This document shows, one piece after another, positions 5,706-5,850 of a DNA stretch of 5,850 nucleotides. Source of the stretch: an uncultured Mycoplasmatota bacterium (GTDB taxonomy: Bacteria > Bacillota_I > Bacilli_A > RF39 > UBA660). Each line of letters starts with the position of its first letter. Within the stretch, counting starts at the first letter, position 1. Location of the stretch: positions 1 to 5,850 of the forward strand of contig USFF01000033.1 in NCBI GenBank assembly GCA_900553835.1. The letters run 5' to 3'. The notes below the pieces were generated by a model, which was not told the DNA's origin, made no database searches, and saw only the letters and a list, made by a program, of their open reading frames with translations. The position numbers and the translations under genes are program-made.

Positions 5706-5720
5706 AGTCTCACCATTACA

Positions 5721-5754
5721 AGTATATAAAACATATGTTATAATTTTTGTCGTT
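5721..5754 (-). promoter_or_regulatory. Candidate Spo0A-activated promoter of spoIIGA-sigE
   Basis: A -10-like TATACT (5721-5726, 5 of 6) lies upstream of spoIIGA with no SigA -35 at 17 nt. Instead, a Spo0A-box-like TTTTGTCGTT (5745-5754 on the plus strand; consensus TTTTGTCGAA, 8 of 10) is centred about 36 nt before the predicted start near 5714. B. subtilis spoIIG likewise has a 22-nt spacer with a Spo0A site over the -35. A second option is TATAAC (5737-5742) with a poor -35 TTCCAA (5760-5765) at 17 nt. An imperfect palindrome around AACATATGTT (5730-5739) lies between. Confidence 0.4.
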
Positions 5755-5796
5755 TTATGTTGGAAGAATTTATTTTATAAAAAAAAACTGATAACC

Positions 5797-5850
5797 TGAA
5801 CTGAACCCCAAAAGTTGGACAGTTTATTAATAGTTTCTAATTAGAGGATT
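5797..5850 (+). mobile_element. Terminus of an IS3-family (IS150-like) insertion sequence, running off the edge
   Basis: From 5797 the sequence begins TGAACTG, continues with a C-run and A-run, and reaches GTTGGACA (5814-5821). This is the form of terminal inverted repeats I recognise from IS150-group IS3 elements, which start with TG and carry an 'ACCCCAAAAGTTGGACA'-like core. The following AT-rich stretch ends in AGAGGA (5843-5848), which would suit an RBS for orfA just beyond the window if this is the left end. No transposase sequence is inside the window, so the call rests on the terminal repeat alone. Confidence 0.6.

Noticed and set aside
5815..5821. TGTCCAA on the minus strand, 6 of 7 to the Spo0A box TGTCGAA, upstream of spoIIGA
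   Set aside because: It falls within the IS3-like terminal repeat, whose conserved core explains it. At about -104 it is also beyond the expected distal sites. A fortuitous site is possible but unsupported.

Overview
The window is very AT-rich (roughly a quarter to 30% G+C by eye) and densely coding, with AGGAGG/AGGTGAT-type ribosome binding sites. TGG encodes Trp and TGA is used as a stop (spoIIGA), so the code is table 11 and not the mycoplasma code. The cluster spoIIGA-sigE-sigG-ylmC marks an endospore-forming low-G+C Bacillota (Firmicutes). Extreme AT-richness and compact spacing fit a gut-type Clostridia or Erysipelotrichia/RF39-like lineage, but the genus cannot be fixed from this sequence.

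Layout, reading the minus strand from right to left. The right edge (5797-5850) looks like the terminus of an IS3-family (IS150-like) insertion sequence. Next come a candidate Spo0A-type promoter and spoIIGA (pro-SigE protease), sigE (pro-SigE, 4-nt overlap), sigG and ylmC/ymxH, ending at a small hairpin terminator (about 3135-3160). A clear SigA-type promoter (3091-3119) starts a second minus-strand unit, lspA-rluD, with a 23-nt overlap. rluD converges on, and overlaps by 14 nt, a plus-strand tspO-like gene. tspO diverges over 64 bp from a GluP/YqgP-type rhomboid protease on the minus strand. At the left edge a promoter, a 16-bp dyad, a good RBS and an ATG mark the first two codons of another minus-strand gene.

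How they work together: SpoIIGA, at the sporulation septum, cuts the pro-sequence from SigE to start the mother-cell programme. SigG is the late forespore sigma factor. The most striking sequence feature is the sigE-sigG gap: an uninterrupted 18-bp inverted repeat with a 6-nt loop buries the sigG RBS in any read-through transcript. A SigF/SigG-type promoter (GTATA, 18 nt, CAAAATA) lies across it so that its own transcript would start after the 5' arm and leave the RBS free. This matches the logic known for B. subtilis sigG and would explain how early read-through RNA fails to make SigG. The remaining genes are housekeeping or membrane functions (lipoprotein signal peptidase, rRNA pseudouridine synthase, rhomboid, TspO). 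No stretch over 300 bases lacks a gene. No tRNA, rRNA or CRISPR was seen.
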